Shown here in pieces: positions 53,019 to 61,023 of a stretch of DNA of 64,000 nt. The notes below the pieces were generated by a model. It searched no databases. It was not told the DNA's origin and saw only the letters and a program-made list of their open reading frames with translations. The translations under genes and the position numbers were made by a program. Source of the stretch: Arachidicoccus terrestris (lineage in GTDB: Bacteria; Bacteroidota; Bacteroidia; Chitinophagales; Chitinophagaceae); contig NZ_CP083387.1 in assembly GCF_020042345.1 (NCBI RefSeq), forward strand, positions 2,666,001 through 2,730,000. Direction: 5' to 3'. Position 1 is the stretch's first letter. Each line of letters starts with the position of its first letter.

Positions 53019-53843
53019 TTAGTAAACTTTCCATATTTCTGTTTTTGCAGTTTTAGTTACATATTCTTCAAAAGTTGCAGGTCTTCTACCCAATAGATGT
53101 TGTATATCATTACTCAACCATTGGTTTCTTCCGTCAAGCACTTCTGAAAATAAGTATTTTATTAACCAAATGAAATCGTCGGGTAACTGGTATGATTTGA
53201 GTGCAGCCACATATTCGTCCATACCAATTTCAGTATAGCTGATTTTCCTGTTTAGCGCTTGTGCAATAGTGGAAACGGTGGTTTCAAACGATAACAATTC
53301 CGAACCCGTAAGTTCATAGATTTTGGTTGAGTGATTTGGCTCGGTCAGAACTTTCACGGCAACTTCAGCAATGTCATCAGCATCAACAAATGGCTCTGAT
53401 ACTTTTACAGTGGGAAGCACCACTTCGCCGTTCAGAATAGAGTCGAGCAAAAAGCTTTCGCTAAAATTCTGCATAAACCAGCTTGCCCTTAAAATTGTCC
53501 ATTCCAAACCCGATTGGATGATGATTTGTTCACAGGCCTGCGCTTCTTTTTCTCCTCTGCCTGACAGAAGCACCAGTTTTTTTACATGGTTTGCTTTTGC
53601 GGTTTCTGTAAAAAGTTTTATTTTTTCAATGGATTGTGGAACTGCCAAATCAGGCTGAAACGTTATATAAACTTTTTCGATTCCGGCAAGCACGTTCTGC
53701 CAGTTGCCCGGATCATCCCAATTGAAAGGCGGATTTTCGTTTCTTGATCCCAACCGAATTGGGACTTGAAGGTGCTGCAAACCCCGGGCAATTCGTTTTC
53801 CTGTTTTTCCGGTGCCGCCTAAAATTAAAATTCTTTTGTCCAT
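53019..53843 (-). CDS. NmrA-family NAD(P)-binding oxidoreductase
   Basis: 274 residues. Atypical SDR/NmrA fold: RILILGGTGKTGKRIARGL (residues 4-22), KLVLLSGRGEKEAQA, ILRASWFMQNF and VSEPFVDADDIAEVAVKVL. This matches the QOR2/NmrA-like quinone reductase or sugar-nucleotide-like sensors. It lies downstream of an AraC-family gene (54696-53917) on the same strand; the two may form a regulator-target pair. The base composition is AT-richer than neighbouring genes. Confidence 0.9.
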   Translation of the reverse strand: MDKRILILGGTGKTGKRIARGLQHLQVPIRLGSRNENPPFNWDDPGNWQNVLAGIEKVYITFQPDLAVPQSIEKIKLFTETAKANHVKKLVLLSGRGEKEAQACEQIIIQSGLEWTILRASWFMQNFSESFLLDSILNGEVVLPTVKVSEPFVDADDIAEVAVKVLTEPNHSTKIYELTGSELLSFETTVSTIAQALNRKISYTEIGMDEYVAALKSYQLPDDFIWLIKYLFSEVLDGRNQWLSNDIQHLLGRRPATFEEYVTKTAKTEIWKVY

Positions 53844-53916
53844 TTTCTTGTAGTTTAAAATTATGGAACAAAAGTAGCCTCGCCGTATAGCTATAAATAG
53901 AACAAAACCGACAAAA

Positions 53917-54696
53917 TTATTTTTGTGACTTAAAAGCTGAAGGTGTTTTTCCTGTAAAGGCTTTGAATACTTTTATAAAATGTGATTGATCAGCAAAGCC
54001 ATTTGCATATACAATATCTGTGAGGTTTGTATAATCTTTTACTGTCAGCTGTTCAAGTGATTGCTGAAACTGAATTATTTTAGAAAATTGTTTTGCGGTA
54101 ACACCGACCGCATTAATAAACCGGCGTTCAAAAGTTCTTTCCGTTAAATAAATCTCGTTATATAGTTCCTGAATAGATACCTGTCCTTTTTTCCGGATTA
54201 TTTTTTTGATAGCGGAAGCAATATTCAGGTCAATCTCCTTTTTTTTGTGTTCAAATAACGCATTAAGGAAATCGGAGAGAATTGAAATTCTTTTATGCCG
54301 GGGTTTCGTTTTACGCAATTTTTCAATTACCTGAATGCCACTCTCATCAGGTAACTGTTCAAGGTTATAGCACTTGTCGTTAAGGTCTTTCGGCTCTACA
54401 TTAAAAAAACTATTGAGTACAAAGGGAAATAACTGAAAAACGATCAATTTATAAGTTCCCTGCATTATTAGTTCGATAGGCATTAAAGTTTGTCCATACA
54501 GAAATAGAGTGGGCATTTGTTTGTTTTGAGGGCTGACGAACAGACCGTTTTCCGTTTCCTGGAATATCAGGCCCGGATAGCCATCAGCAAAAAAAGGAAG
54601 GACTGTTTGCTGCTTATTTTCAGTCTCCTCAAAAACCATAATATTTTTTACAAATAAAGAGATGGATTGATCAGGGGATATTGTATTAAATTTCAT
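53917..54696 (-). CDS. AraC-family transcriptional regulator
   Basis: 259 residues. N-terminal DUF6597-like sensor (about 1-140: PFFADGYPGLIFQ, PIELIMQGTYKLIVFQLFPF). The C-terminal AraC DNA-binding domain (about 165-259) has VSIQELYNEIYLTERTFERRFINAVGVTAKQFSKIIQF in outline and VYANGFADQSHFIKVFKAFTGKTPS. Seventy-three bases upstream of the NmrA-type gene on the same strand, so control of that gene is likely. AT-rich, as is the NmrA gene. Confidence 0.92.
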   Translation of the reverse strand: MKFNTISPDQSISLFVKNIMVFEETENKQQTVLPFFADGYPGLIFQETENGLFVSPQNKQMPTLFLYGQTLMPIELIMQGTYKLIVFQLFPFVLNSFFNVEPKDLNDKCYNLEQLPDESGIQVIEKLRKTKPRHKRISILSDFLNALFEHKKKEIDLNIASAIKKIIRKKGQVSIQELYNEIYLTERTFERRFINAVGVTAKQFSKIIQFQQSLEQLTVKDYTNLTDIVYANGFADQSHFIKVFKAFTGKTPSAFKSQK

Positions 54697-54829
54697 TCAC
54701 TTCTTTTTCCGATTTGTGCCAGGCGAAATTGTAAGACCGAAAATGATCAGCTGATGAATGGGGGATGTATCATCGGTAAGCTTATTTCCCGGGTGCAATG
54801 CCAGCATAATTAATTCCGGTCCGGGATAG

Positions 54830-54867
54830 AAAAGCCTGCCTATCTTTAAAGCGAGGCAGGCTTTTTT
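54830..54867 (-). terminator. Terminator after asnS
   Basis: GCCTGCC (54834-54840) pairs with GGCAGGC (54855-54861). Flanking AAAA and TTTTTT extend the stem and give T tracts on both strands. It lies 18 bases beyond the asnS stop codon. Confidence 0.85.
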
Positions 54868-54884
54868 GAAGTCGTAAATTTCTG

Positions 54885-56321
54885 CTAAAACTCACAATTT
54901 TTAGGTGTTCTGGCAAAGGGAATTACATCCCTGATATTGCTCATGCCGGTAACAAAAAGAACCATTCTTTCAAAACCCAAACCAAATCCGGCATGTGGGA
55001 CAGATCCAAAACGCCTGGTATCTAAATACCACTGCATTTCCTTAACCGGTACACGCATCTCCTGCATTCTGGTTTCCAGTTTGTCGAATCTCTCTTCTCG
55101 CTGAGAGCCTCCGACAATCTCACCGATCCCTGGTGCGAGGATGTCCATCGCGGCTACGGTTTTCCCGTCATCGTTCTGGCGCATATAAAATGCTTTAATA
55201 TCTTTCGGATAATCTGTTACAATAACCGGCTTCTTGTAATGCTTTTCTACCAAGTATCTTTCATGTTCACTTTGCAGATCGATACCCCATTTTACCTCAT
55301 ACTTGAACTTCTTCTTTTTATAGGCGGGGGACTGCTGCAGCACATCAATGGCCTCCGTATAGGTGATCCTTTCAAAGCTATTGTCTACAACGAACTGTAA
55401 TTTTTCCAGTAACCCAAGCTCACTGCGCTGCGCCTGAGGAAGCGATTTCTCTTCTTCCTTCAAACGGTTGTCCAGGAATGCAAGATCCTCAGCATTATGT
55501 TCCATTACATACCGGATCAGGTATTGAATGAAGGCTTCTGCCAGATCCATGTTGTCTTCCAGATCATAGAATGCCATTTCTGGTTCTATCATCCAAAATT
55601 CGGCCAAATGACGGGTCGTGTTGGAGTTCTCTGCACGAAAAGTGGGGCCAAACGTATAGACATCTCCCAGTGCTGTCGCCGCCAGTTCGCCTTCCAATTG
55701 GCCCGAAACGGTCAGATTAGTGCTTTTGCCAAAAAAGTCCTGGCTGAAATCGATGGCGCCGCCATCTTTAACCGGCAGTTTATCCAATGGCAATGTGGTT
55801 ACCTGAAACATTTCTCCGGCACCTTCTGCATCACTGGATGTAATAATAGGCGTATGTAAATAAACAAACCCTTTTTCGTTAAAAAAATGGTGAATTGCAA
55901 ACGCCAGGCTGTGACGGATCCTGAATACAGCACTGAATGTACTGGTCCTGAAGCGCAGATGCGCGATTTCCCTTAAAAATTCCAGGCTGTGCTTCTTAGG
56001 CTGCAACGGGTATTTTTCGCTGTCACTGTCTCCCAGTATCTCTATCGCTGATGCCCTGACTTCGACCTTCTGGCCTTTTCCAAGAGACGGCACGAGCTCG
56101 CCTGTCACCTTCAGGGCAGCACCGGTGGTGATGCGTCTGAGGCCGGCCTCATCCAGTAAACCAAGTTCGACAACGATCTGCAGATTATTTATAGTACTTC
56201 CGTCATTAAGGGCTATAAACTGATTATTACGAAATGTACGTACCCATCCCATAATCGTTACCTGCTGACCGGTGAGCTCACCATTGAGTAATGCCTTAAT
56301 TTTTGTTCTCTTGTTAAACAT
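54885..56321 (-). CDS. asnS: Asparaginyl-tRNA synthetase
   Basis: 478 residues, class IIb synthetase. An OB-fold anticodon-binding domain (about 15-105: [21 protein letters not shown]) is followed by catalytic motif 2 ([22 protein letters not shown]) and motif 3 ([18 protein letters not shown]). The motif AENSNTTRH with Asn marks AsnRS rather than AspRS. Charges tRNA-Asn in the cytoplasm. ATG 56321. A -7 element is found at 56352-56359. Confidence 0.96.
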   Translation of the reverse strand: MFNKRTKIKALLNGELTGQQVTIMGWVRTFRNNQFIALNDGSTINNLQIVVELGLLDEAGLRRITTGAALKVTGELVPSLGKGQKVEVRASAIEILGDSDSEKYPLQPKKHSLEFLREIAHLRFRTSTFSAVFRIRHSLAFAIHHFFNEKGFVYLHTPIITSSDAEGAGEMFQVTTLPLDKLPVKDGGAIDFSQDFFGKSTNLTVSGQLEGELAATALGDVYTFGPTFRAENSNTTRHLAEFWMIEPEMAFYDLEDNMDLAEAFIQYLIRYVMEHNAEDLAFLDNRLKEEEKSLPQAQRSELGLLEKLQFVVDNSFERITYTEAIDVLQQSPAYKKKKFKYEVKWGIDLQSEHERYLVEKHYKKPVIVTDYPKDIKAFYMRQNDDGKTVAAMDILAPGIGEIVGGSQREERFDKLETRMQEMRVPVKEMQWYLDTRRFGSVPHAGFGLGFERMVLFVTGMSNIRDVIPFARTPKNCEF

Positions 56322-56351
56322 CTGAATAAATTAATTAATATCGGTAAGGCG

Positions 56352-56359
56352 CAAAGATA
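56352..56359 (-). promoter_or_regulatory. -7 element of asnS
   Basis: On the minus strand TATCTTTG matches TAnnTTTG, 30 bases before the ATG. A TTTA at about the right distance upstream could be the -33 box. Confidence 0.45.
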
Positions 56360-56693
56360 ACTTAATTCAGGGTTTTGATAAAGCCATTTGCTGTCCCTTT
56401 AAAATCTTTAGCGGATATACGGCGCTGTCTGAGCAATGAGTTAATAGTCAGTCTATTAGGAAGTGTTTCGGTATTTGGAATATTTTCGTTATTGTTTTCT
56501 GAAGATTAAAGGGTAAAGAAAATGTATTGGCAAATAAAATGGCAATAACGGAAAACATCTAAAAGTAAAAGCGTAACTATTGAACAGTTTATGCGACTCG
56601 GAGAATTATAATTTCGCAGCGCACTTTTTGTATAACAATCGGGCTGAAGTATTTTAATCACTATTGTGCTGGACGCTGGTCATAATATTGTTC
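56360..56693. other. Gap between asnS and the Abi-like remnant
   Basis: AT-rich, no protein-like frame, no clear hairpin. It marks the left edge of an AT-rich accessory pocket that runs to about 59.2 kb. Confidence 0.5.
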
Positions 56694-57170
56694 TTATTTC
56701 CACAAAAGCTCGTCTTCCCAGTTGTTTAGAAAGCCGAGTTTGTAAATAGGTATATCAGGGTTGCTATTAAGCAAGTCTAAGATTTTTGTTTTTATTTGGT
56801 GTCCTGGTGTTACTTCATTACATAAATAAACCAAACAAGAAATTATTAAAAAAGGCTTTTTTGTTTGTACTTGTGTTAAGGGATTTTCAAGCCATTGTCC
56901 GATTGGATTGTTTAGGCTTTCCGTCGGTCGTTTGACCATATTCCTGCTCCATAATCGTGAATGGTGTGCAATAATATTCCGGATATAAGTGATAGCTTCC
57001 AGCCAACTGGACAATTCCCTATGCAAATTCAAGCCCATTTCTTTGGCTATCATTGCTTTTTCTGGAAGTTGATGTTTTAGATTTTTGTACAGTTTGGAAA
57101 GTGTTCCCATGGAAGCTATTTCAAGTATCTTCCACGTCATCCAGCCAGTCGTATAAATCTCTTTCCACAA
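56694..57170 (-). pseudogene. C-terminal half of an Abi-family (Abi_2) protein
   Basis: 158 codons encode the C-terminal half of an AbiD/F-like protein: WKILEIASMGTLSKLYKNLK, EMGLNLHRELSSWLEAITYI, RNIIAHHSRLWSRNMVKRP (the family's RNxxAHHxRLW signature) and the ending YKLGFLNNWEDELLWK. Complete family members are about 300 residues with an N-terminal half that is absent here. A stop codon (TAG) stands just upstream in the same frame, and the open frame would need a TTG start. Abi proteins abort phage infection by HEPN-type RNase activity; the HEPN-like RNxxAHH motif is kept, but the fragment is probably non-functional. Confidence 0.75.
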
Positions 57171-57309
57171 AGTCTAAATCTTTCCCTATATGCTTTTTGT
57201 CATACCAGTTTCTGATTTTTTCAGTTAGACATAATGCCGTTCGCAGTATGGGGTAACGATCTGATAAATAATTCATTACGACCTGTTCTTCCTCATCCCG
57301 ATGCATCAT
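57121..57309 (-). CDS. Small ORF overlapping the Abi remnant (uncertain)
   Basis: 62 codons from ATG (57309), acidic and rich in Trp/Tyr (RNWYDKKHIGKDLDFVERDLYDWLDD). It overlaps the start of the Abi remnant by 50 bases in another frame. I recognise no family. It may be a small real gene, or part of the broken upstream end of the Abi gene. Confidence 0.3.
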   Translation of the reverse strand: MMHRDEEEQVVMNYLSDRYPILRTALCLTEKIRNWYDKKHIGKDLDFVERDLYDWLDDVEDT

Positions 57310-57596
57310 CCTTTTAAATAGATATACCGTGATCGTTCAATATATTCCAGTTCGCTGAGGCCTTTAATCGGAACCTGATCTGCCTGACTATCTTCCTGAC
57401 CCTGGTTTATGACCTGAGTAACAGCGCCCATTTTACTCAATTCCACAATTAATAAAAATGTTATTAATTTTTCATTAATAATTGGTGTATATGAAGTAAC
57501 ATATTAAATTAAAAAAAATATAACTTTTTTTGGGGGATAAACCCCTTCTGCTTCGTATCTATAGGTAGAAGCCTATTTTTAACTAAAATAAATTTT

Positions 57597-58598
57597 ATGA
57601 GGTATTTTAAACTAACTATTGTTGCGTGTGTATTGCTAGCATTCGCAACTTCCTGTACCAAAACAGCTAACAATGGTATTAATTCGGAGAAATCTCGAAT
57701 TGAAAAATTTAGCTCTGACTTAAAAGCAATAAATGCCAAACATTCTACATCGAAATTAAGTCATAAGATCCTTGCTAGTATTGGCAACGAAAGAAGTGAT
57801 GTTGGCGGTCCTGCAGGACCTACAGACCCAGCCATTACAGGTTTCAGTTGGACAAATCTTGTGGCTGTAGCGATGGCTGATATAGGCGGTGCTATATCTG
57901 GGGGTAAAGGTGGAGCCTGGGTAGGTGCTAGAGTGGGTATGTTAGCAGGCAATCCAGAAGCGGGAGTGGTAATTGGAGCTGTAGCGGGTGGTGCAATTAT
58001 AGGAGGTGCTTGTTCTTATGATGCTTATAAGGGATCTGCGGTTAGTCTACCGCCATTAGACCCTCTTCCAACCAGAGATACTTCTTATGCGTATAACAGC
58101 AACGTAGATCCGGCTATAGTAGGTACTTTACACGATGCAATCCTTTCAGCATTAATTAAAAGAGATGAAAATGGTGGTAGTGAAGGGTCTCTAGCGGGGG
58201 GGACATTTGTTCAAAACTACTTAGCAGGAATTGAACTTTCACATTATGAAATTGCGCTTATTGATAGTATTGACAAAGAAATGGACTTGGATGCTTTTGT
58301 AAAGCAACGTGGGGCTGCAGTCTGGGATAACAACGATGATGATGTTCCAGAACCTTCCTCCGGAGAGGGGGCTTCGGAGGAAAGTTCCTCAACCGCTGAT
58401 GTAGTTTTTGAAAACAATTTAAAACAAGGATATTTAGATGCAGAAGGTATTACTAACTCGTTGAGCTTAACGGAAGATTATCAAAACTATGTAGATACTA
58501 CATCGAATTTAACTAGTGAAGAAAAAATTAGCTTTAAAGCAGGATTACATGTAGCTTCACATAGTTTGAATTATTGGTTGCCTTTATTAAATAAATAA
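57597..58598 (+). CDS. Glycine-rich (glycine-zipper) lipoprotein, unknown function
   Basis: 333 residues. Lipoprotein signal with lipobox ATSC (MRYFKLTIVACVLLAFATSC). Residues about 95-135 are a glycine-rich amphipathic region, ADIGGAISGGKGGAWVGA and GVVIGAVAGGAIIGGAC, that could insert into a membrane. The rest is Ser/Asp/Glu-rich and mostly acidic, with LSLTEDYQNYVDTTSNLTSEEK near the end. AT-rich codon use unlike the flanking housekeeping genes suggests recent acquisition. Its stop is two bases from the ATG of a small membrane protein gene, so the two are coupled. I do not recognise the family; a pore-forming or bacteriocin-like role is speculation. Confidence 0.75.
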   Translation: MRYFKLTIVACVLLAFATSCTKTANNGINSEKSRIEKFSSDLKAINAKHSTSKLSHKILASIGNERSDVGGPAGPTDPAITGFSWTNLVAVAMADIGGAISGGKGGAWVGARVGMLAGNPEAGVVIGAVAGGAIIGGACSYDAYKGSAVSLPPLDPLPTRDTSYAYNSNVDPAIVGTLHDAILSALIKRDENGGSEGSLAGGTFVQNYLAGIELSHYEIALIDSIDKEMDLDAFVKQRGAAVWDNNDDDVPEPSSGEGASEESSSTADVVFENNLKQGYLDAEGITNSLSLTEDYQNYVDTTSNLTSEEKISFKAGLHVASHSLNYWLPLLNK

Positions 58599-58600
58599 TT

Positions 58601-58816
58601 ATGAACTATAAAGAGCCTAAATTACTTCGTATTATAAATAGCAGTTTTATATCATGGTTGTGTATTATAAGTTCAGTCATAGGTATTATTATTGTATTTA
58701 CCACTTATAATCCTGGCCGACATTACTACTTTTTAATACTTTTATATTGTATATTTATTTTATCGAGTATTCTACAACTAGTTAAAAACCATAATCAGAA
58801 CAAGCGAGGTAAATAG
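58601..58816 (+). CDS. Small two-helix membrane protein coupled to the lipoprotein gene
   Basis: 71 residues: a short basic N terminus, helix SSFISWLCIISSVIGIIIVF, a loop TTYNPGRHYY, a second helix FLILLYCIFILSSILQLV, and a basic tail KNHNQNKRGK. Starts two bases after the lipoprotein stop; the two genes share one probable transcript, ended by the hairpin at 58836-58866. Small basic two-helix proteins next to a secreted or lipid-anchored protein often protect or help it, so an immunity or export role is possible but unproven. Confidence 0.65.
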   Translation: MNYKEPKLLRIINSSFISWLCIISSVIGIIIVFTTYNPGRHYYFLILLYCIFILSSILQLVKNHNQNKRGK

Positions 58817-58835
58817 AAAATATTGTAATCCATTT

Positions 58836-58866
58836 ATAAAGGTGTCTAAATTTTAGACACCTTTAT
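58836..58866 (+). terminator. Terminator after the lipoprotein/membrane-protein pair
   Basis: ATAAAGGTGTCTAAA (58836-58850) and TTTAGACACCTTTAT (58852-58866) form a near-perfect palindrome 20 bases past the small membrane protein stop. Confidence 0.75.
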
Positions 58867-59297
58867 AGCTTACATCAAAAATAAACCTGAAATAAAATAA
58901 ATGGCCCAGGTTTTTAGTCTGAGCCATCTTCTTAATACTTTTGGGCTTCGCAAACAAGGAACATGGAGGGAAATTTTTTTCAAAAATTTGCAGGACGGAA
59001 GCGTCAGCGGACTCCGTAATACTCCATTGTTTTGCTCACAAAAGGAAAAAAATAAACACTAAAACAAAAAAAATAATTTAAAGGCGTTTTACATAAACAG
59101 GTTTGTATTATGTTTATAATTAATATGATTGAAAACAATTATTGGTAAACCTGAAGCAGTAGCCGCCCCTAACCAGGTAATTGACGGTATTTCGAGAGAT
59201 CCTTTATGGGGATTTAAATATTTTTTAATTAAAACGGAATTGTCCAATTTTGTCTACCCGGTTCGTTATAGGGTATATAATTTTTTTACCTATTAAA
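58867..59297. other. Gap with relic-like sequence before the DGPF gene
   Basis: No supported gene. A 55-codon open frame at 59129-59296 (TTG start: KTIIGKPEAVAAPNQVIDGI then SRDPLWGFKY) reads like a genuine N-terminal peptide but ends quickly and has no known match to me. It may be a truncated gene. The right edge of the AT-rich pocket is here. Confidence 0.45.
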
Positions 59298-59648
59298 ATG
59301 AAGACTATGAGTACTTTTTTGTATTTGTTTAGAAGGAATGAAGCTGAGCTTCCCGAGCATTCTGCTGAAGAAATGCAGGCTATTACCCAAAGATGGATGG
59401 ACTGGGTGGCTGAATTGAAAGCAAGCGGCCATTTGGCAGACCGTGGCAATCGTCTCAAGAAAACCGGCAAAGTAGTGCGGGCTGAAGGAGTGGTGACCGA
59501 TGGCCCTTTCGTTGAGCTAAAAGAAGCAGTTGGTGGCTATATCGCCGTAAACGCAAAGGACTTGGATGAAGCGGCAACACTCGCGAAAGGGTGTCCCATC
59601 TTTGCTTTTGGAGGCAATGTAGAAGTCAGAGAAATAGACAGCCTGTAA
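59298..59648 (+). CDS. YCII/DGPF-domain protein
   Basis: 116 residues from ATG 59298; ATG 59307 (MSTFLYLFRRNE) is also possible. The DGPF motif is in EGVVTDGPFVELKEAVGGYIAV, with ferredoxin-like beta-alpha-beta fold around it (FAFGGNVEVREI). YCII/DGPF proteins are small, partly catalytic enzymes and are typical partners of ECF42 sigma factors, as the next gene is. The ECF gene starts 7 bases after its stop, so the two form one operon. Confidence 0.9.
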   Translation: MKTMSTFLYLFRRNEAELPEHSAEEMQAITQRWMDWVAELKASGHLADRGNRLKKTGKVVRAEGVVTDGPFVELKEAVGGYIAVNAKDLDEAATLAKGCPIFAFGGNVEVREIDSL

Positions 59649-59655
59649 TTTTTTC

Positions 59656-60909
59656 ATGCGACATCAGGAAATTATACCCAATCTGTTCAGAATGGAGCAT
59701 CAGAAAATGATCTCTGTTCTGATCAGATCCTTTGGTACGGAATACTTGGAGGTGGCAGAGGATATCGTTAGCGATACCTTTCTGGCAGCCGCTGAACTTT
59801 GGGGTTTAAAAGGACTACCTGAGAACCCGGCCGGCTGGCTCTATGTCACCGCCAAAAACAAGGCTCTCGATCATTTACGAAGAAATAAGCTATTTCGTGA
59901 AAAGATTGTGCCCAATGTAATGGCAGATGCCAAAACCGGCGTGGAGCAGTTCGACCTGGACCTGTCTGAAGCCCATGTAAAAGACAGTCAGTTAGCCATG
60001 CTATTTGTCGTCTGTAATCCCTACAATAAGCCGGCTGCTCAAATTGCGTTGGCACTGAATCTGCTCTGCGGGTTTGGGGCGGATGAGATCGCTGCCGCCT
60101 TTTTAACCGACCGGGAGGTGATCTATAAACGATTACAGCGAGCCAAACAGCAATTGAGACTGAACCAGGTTGCTGTAGAACAACCCTCCACCGCGCAAAT
60201 AAAAGAACGACTCCCCGAGGTATTAATGACACTATACCTGGTTTTTAATGAAGGATATTACAGTGAAGGCGCGAGCAAATTGATTCGGGAAGATCTTTGT
60301 AAGGAAGCAATGCGTTTAATGATCCTTTTAACGGAATCGCCGCTGACAGCCTTACCCACCACCCATGCCTTACTGGCTTTAATGTGTTTCCATGCATCCA
60401 GATTTGATGCCCGAACGGATAATAATGGTGAGGTTGTTTTATACCGGGACCAGAACAGAAAGCTTTGGGAGCAGCCACTGATAGATAAAGGGCGCTACTA
60501 CATGCACAAGGCAATGGAGAAAAAACAGGAAATGACCCCTGAAATCAGTAGGTTCCATCTCGAGGCCGGCATTGCTTTCTGGCATAGCTTTCCTGAAGAG
60601 CAGCAACAAAAATGGCCCCAGATTCTCAAGCTTTATGATCAACTCCTGTTGCTGGAGTATTCTCCAATGGCTGCGTTGAACAGGGCGTATGCATTATCTA
60701 AGGTAGAAGGTAAAACTGCGGCCATTCAGGAAGCGGAAAAGATCGGGCTCAAAAACCACCACTTGTATCACAGTCTTTTAGGGGAACTCTATGAAGGTGT
60801 AGTGGATGAGAAAGCAAAATTCCATCTGGAAAAAGCAAGGGAATTGGCAAAATCAGCAGATGCCAGACGAATTCTGGACGGGAAACTCCGGATTTTAAAG
60901 GGAAATTGA
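59656..60909 (+). CDS. ECF42-type RNA polymerase sigma factor
   Basis: 417 residues. Sigma region 2 (residues about 5-75: IRSFGTEYLEVAEDIVSDTFLAA) and region 4 (about 125-185: VLLLCGFGADEIAAAFLTDREVIYKRLQRAKQQL in outline) are followed by the long C-terminal DUF6596/TPR-like extension (about 190-417; LPEVLMTLYLVFNEGYY). This extension is the mark of ECF42, which has no separate anti-sigma factor and is paired with DGPF proteins. Start codon ATG 59656, preceded 7 bases earlier by the DGPF stop. Confidence 0.93.
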   Translation: MRHQEIIPNLFRMEHQKMISVLIRSFGTEYLEVAEDIVSDTFLAAAELWGLKGLPENPAGWLYVTAKNKALDHLRRNKLFREKIVPNVMADAKTGVEQFDLDLSEAHVKDSQLAMLFVVCNPYNKPAAQIALALNLLCGFGADEIAAAFLTDREVIYKRLQRAKQQLRLNQVAVEQPSTAQIKERLPEVLMTLYLVFNEGYYSEGASKLIREDLCKEAMRLMILLTESPLTALPTTHALLALMCFHASRFDARTDNNGEVVLYRDQNRKLWEQPLIDKGRYYMHKAMEKKQEMTPEISRFHLEAGIAFWHSFPEEQQQKWPQILKLYDQLLLLEYSPMAALNRAYALSKVEGKTAAIQEAEKIGLKNHHLYHSLLGELYEGVVDEKAKFHLEKARELAKSADARRILDGKLRILKGN

Positions 60910-61023
60910 AGAGATGGCTGCATTAAAGCTGCTGACAGACTGCCATTAAGTCAACCGTTTGCATGGGTCATTTTTGCATAATTGGCGTACCTTCCCCTTT
61001 ATTAATCATTCGTTTCATATAGT

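Noticed and set aside
59129-59296. 55-codon ORF with TTG start before the DGPF gene
   Set aside because: Too short and unmatched to call a gene; noted only as a possible relic.
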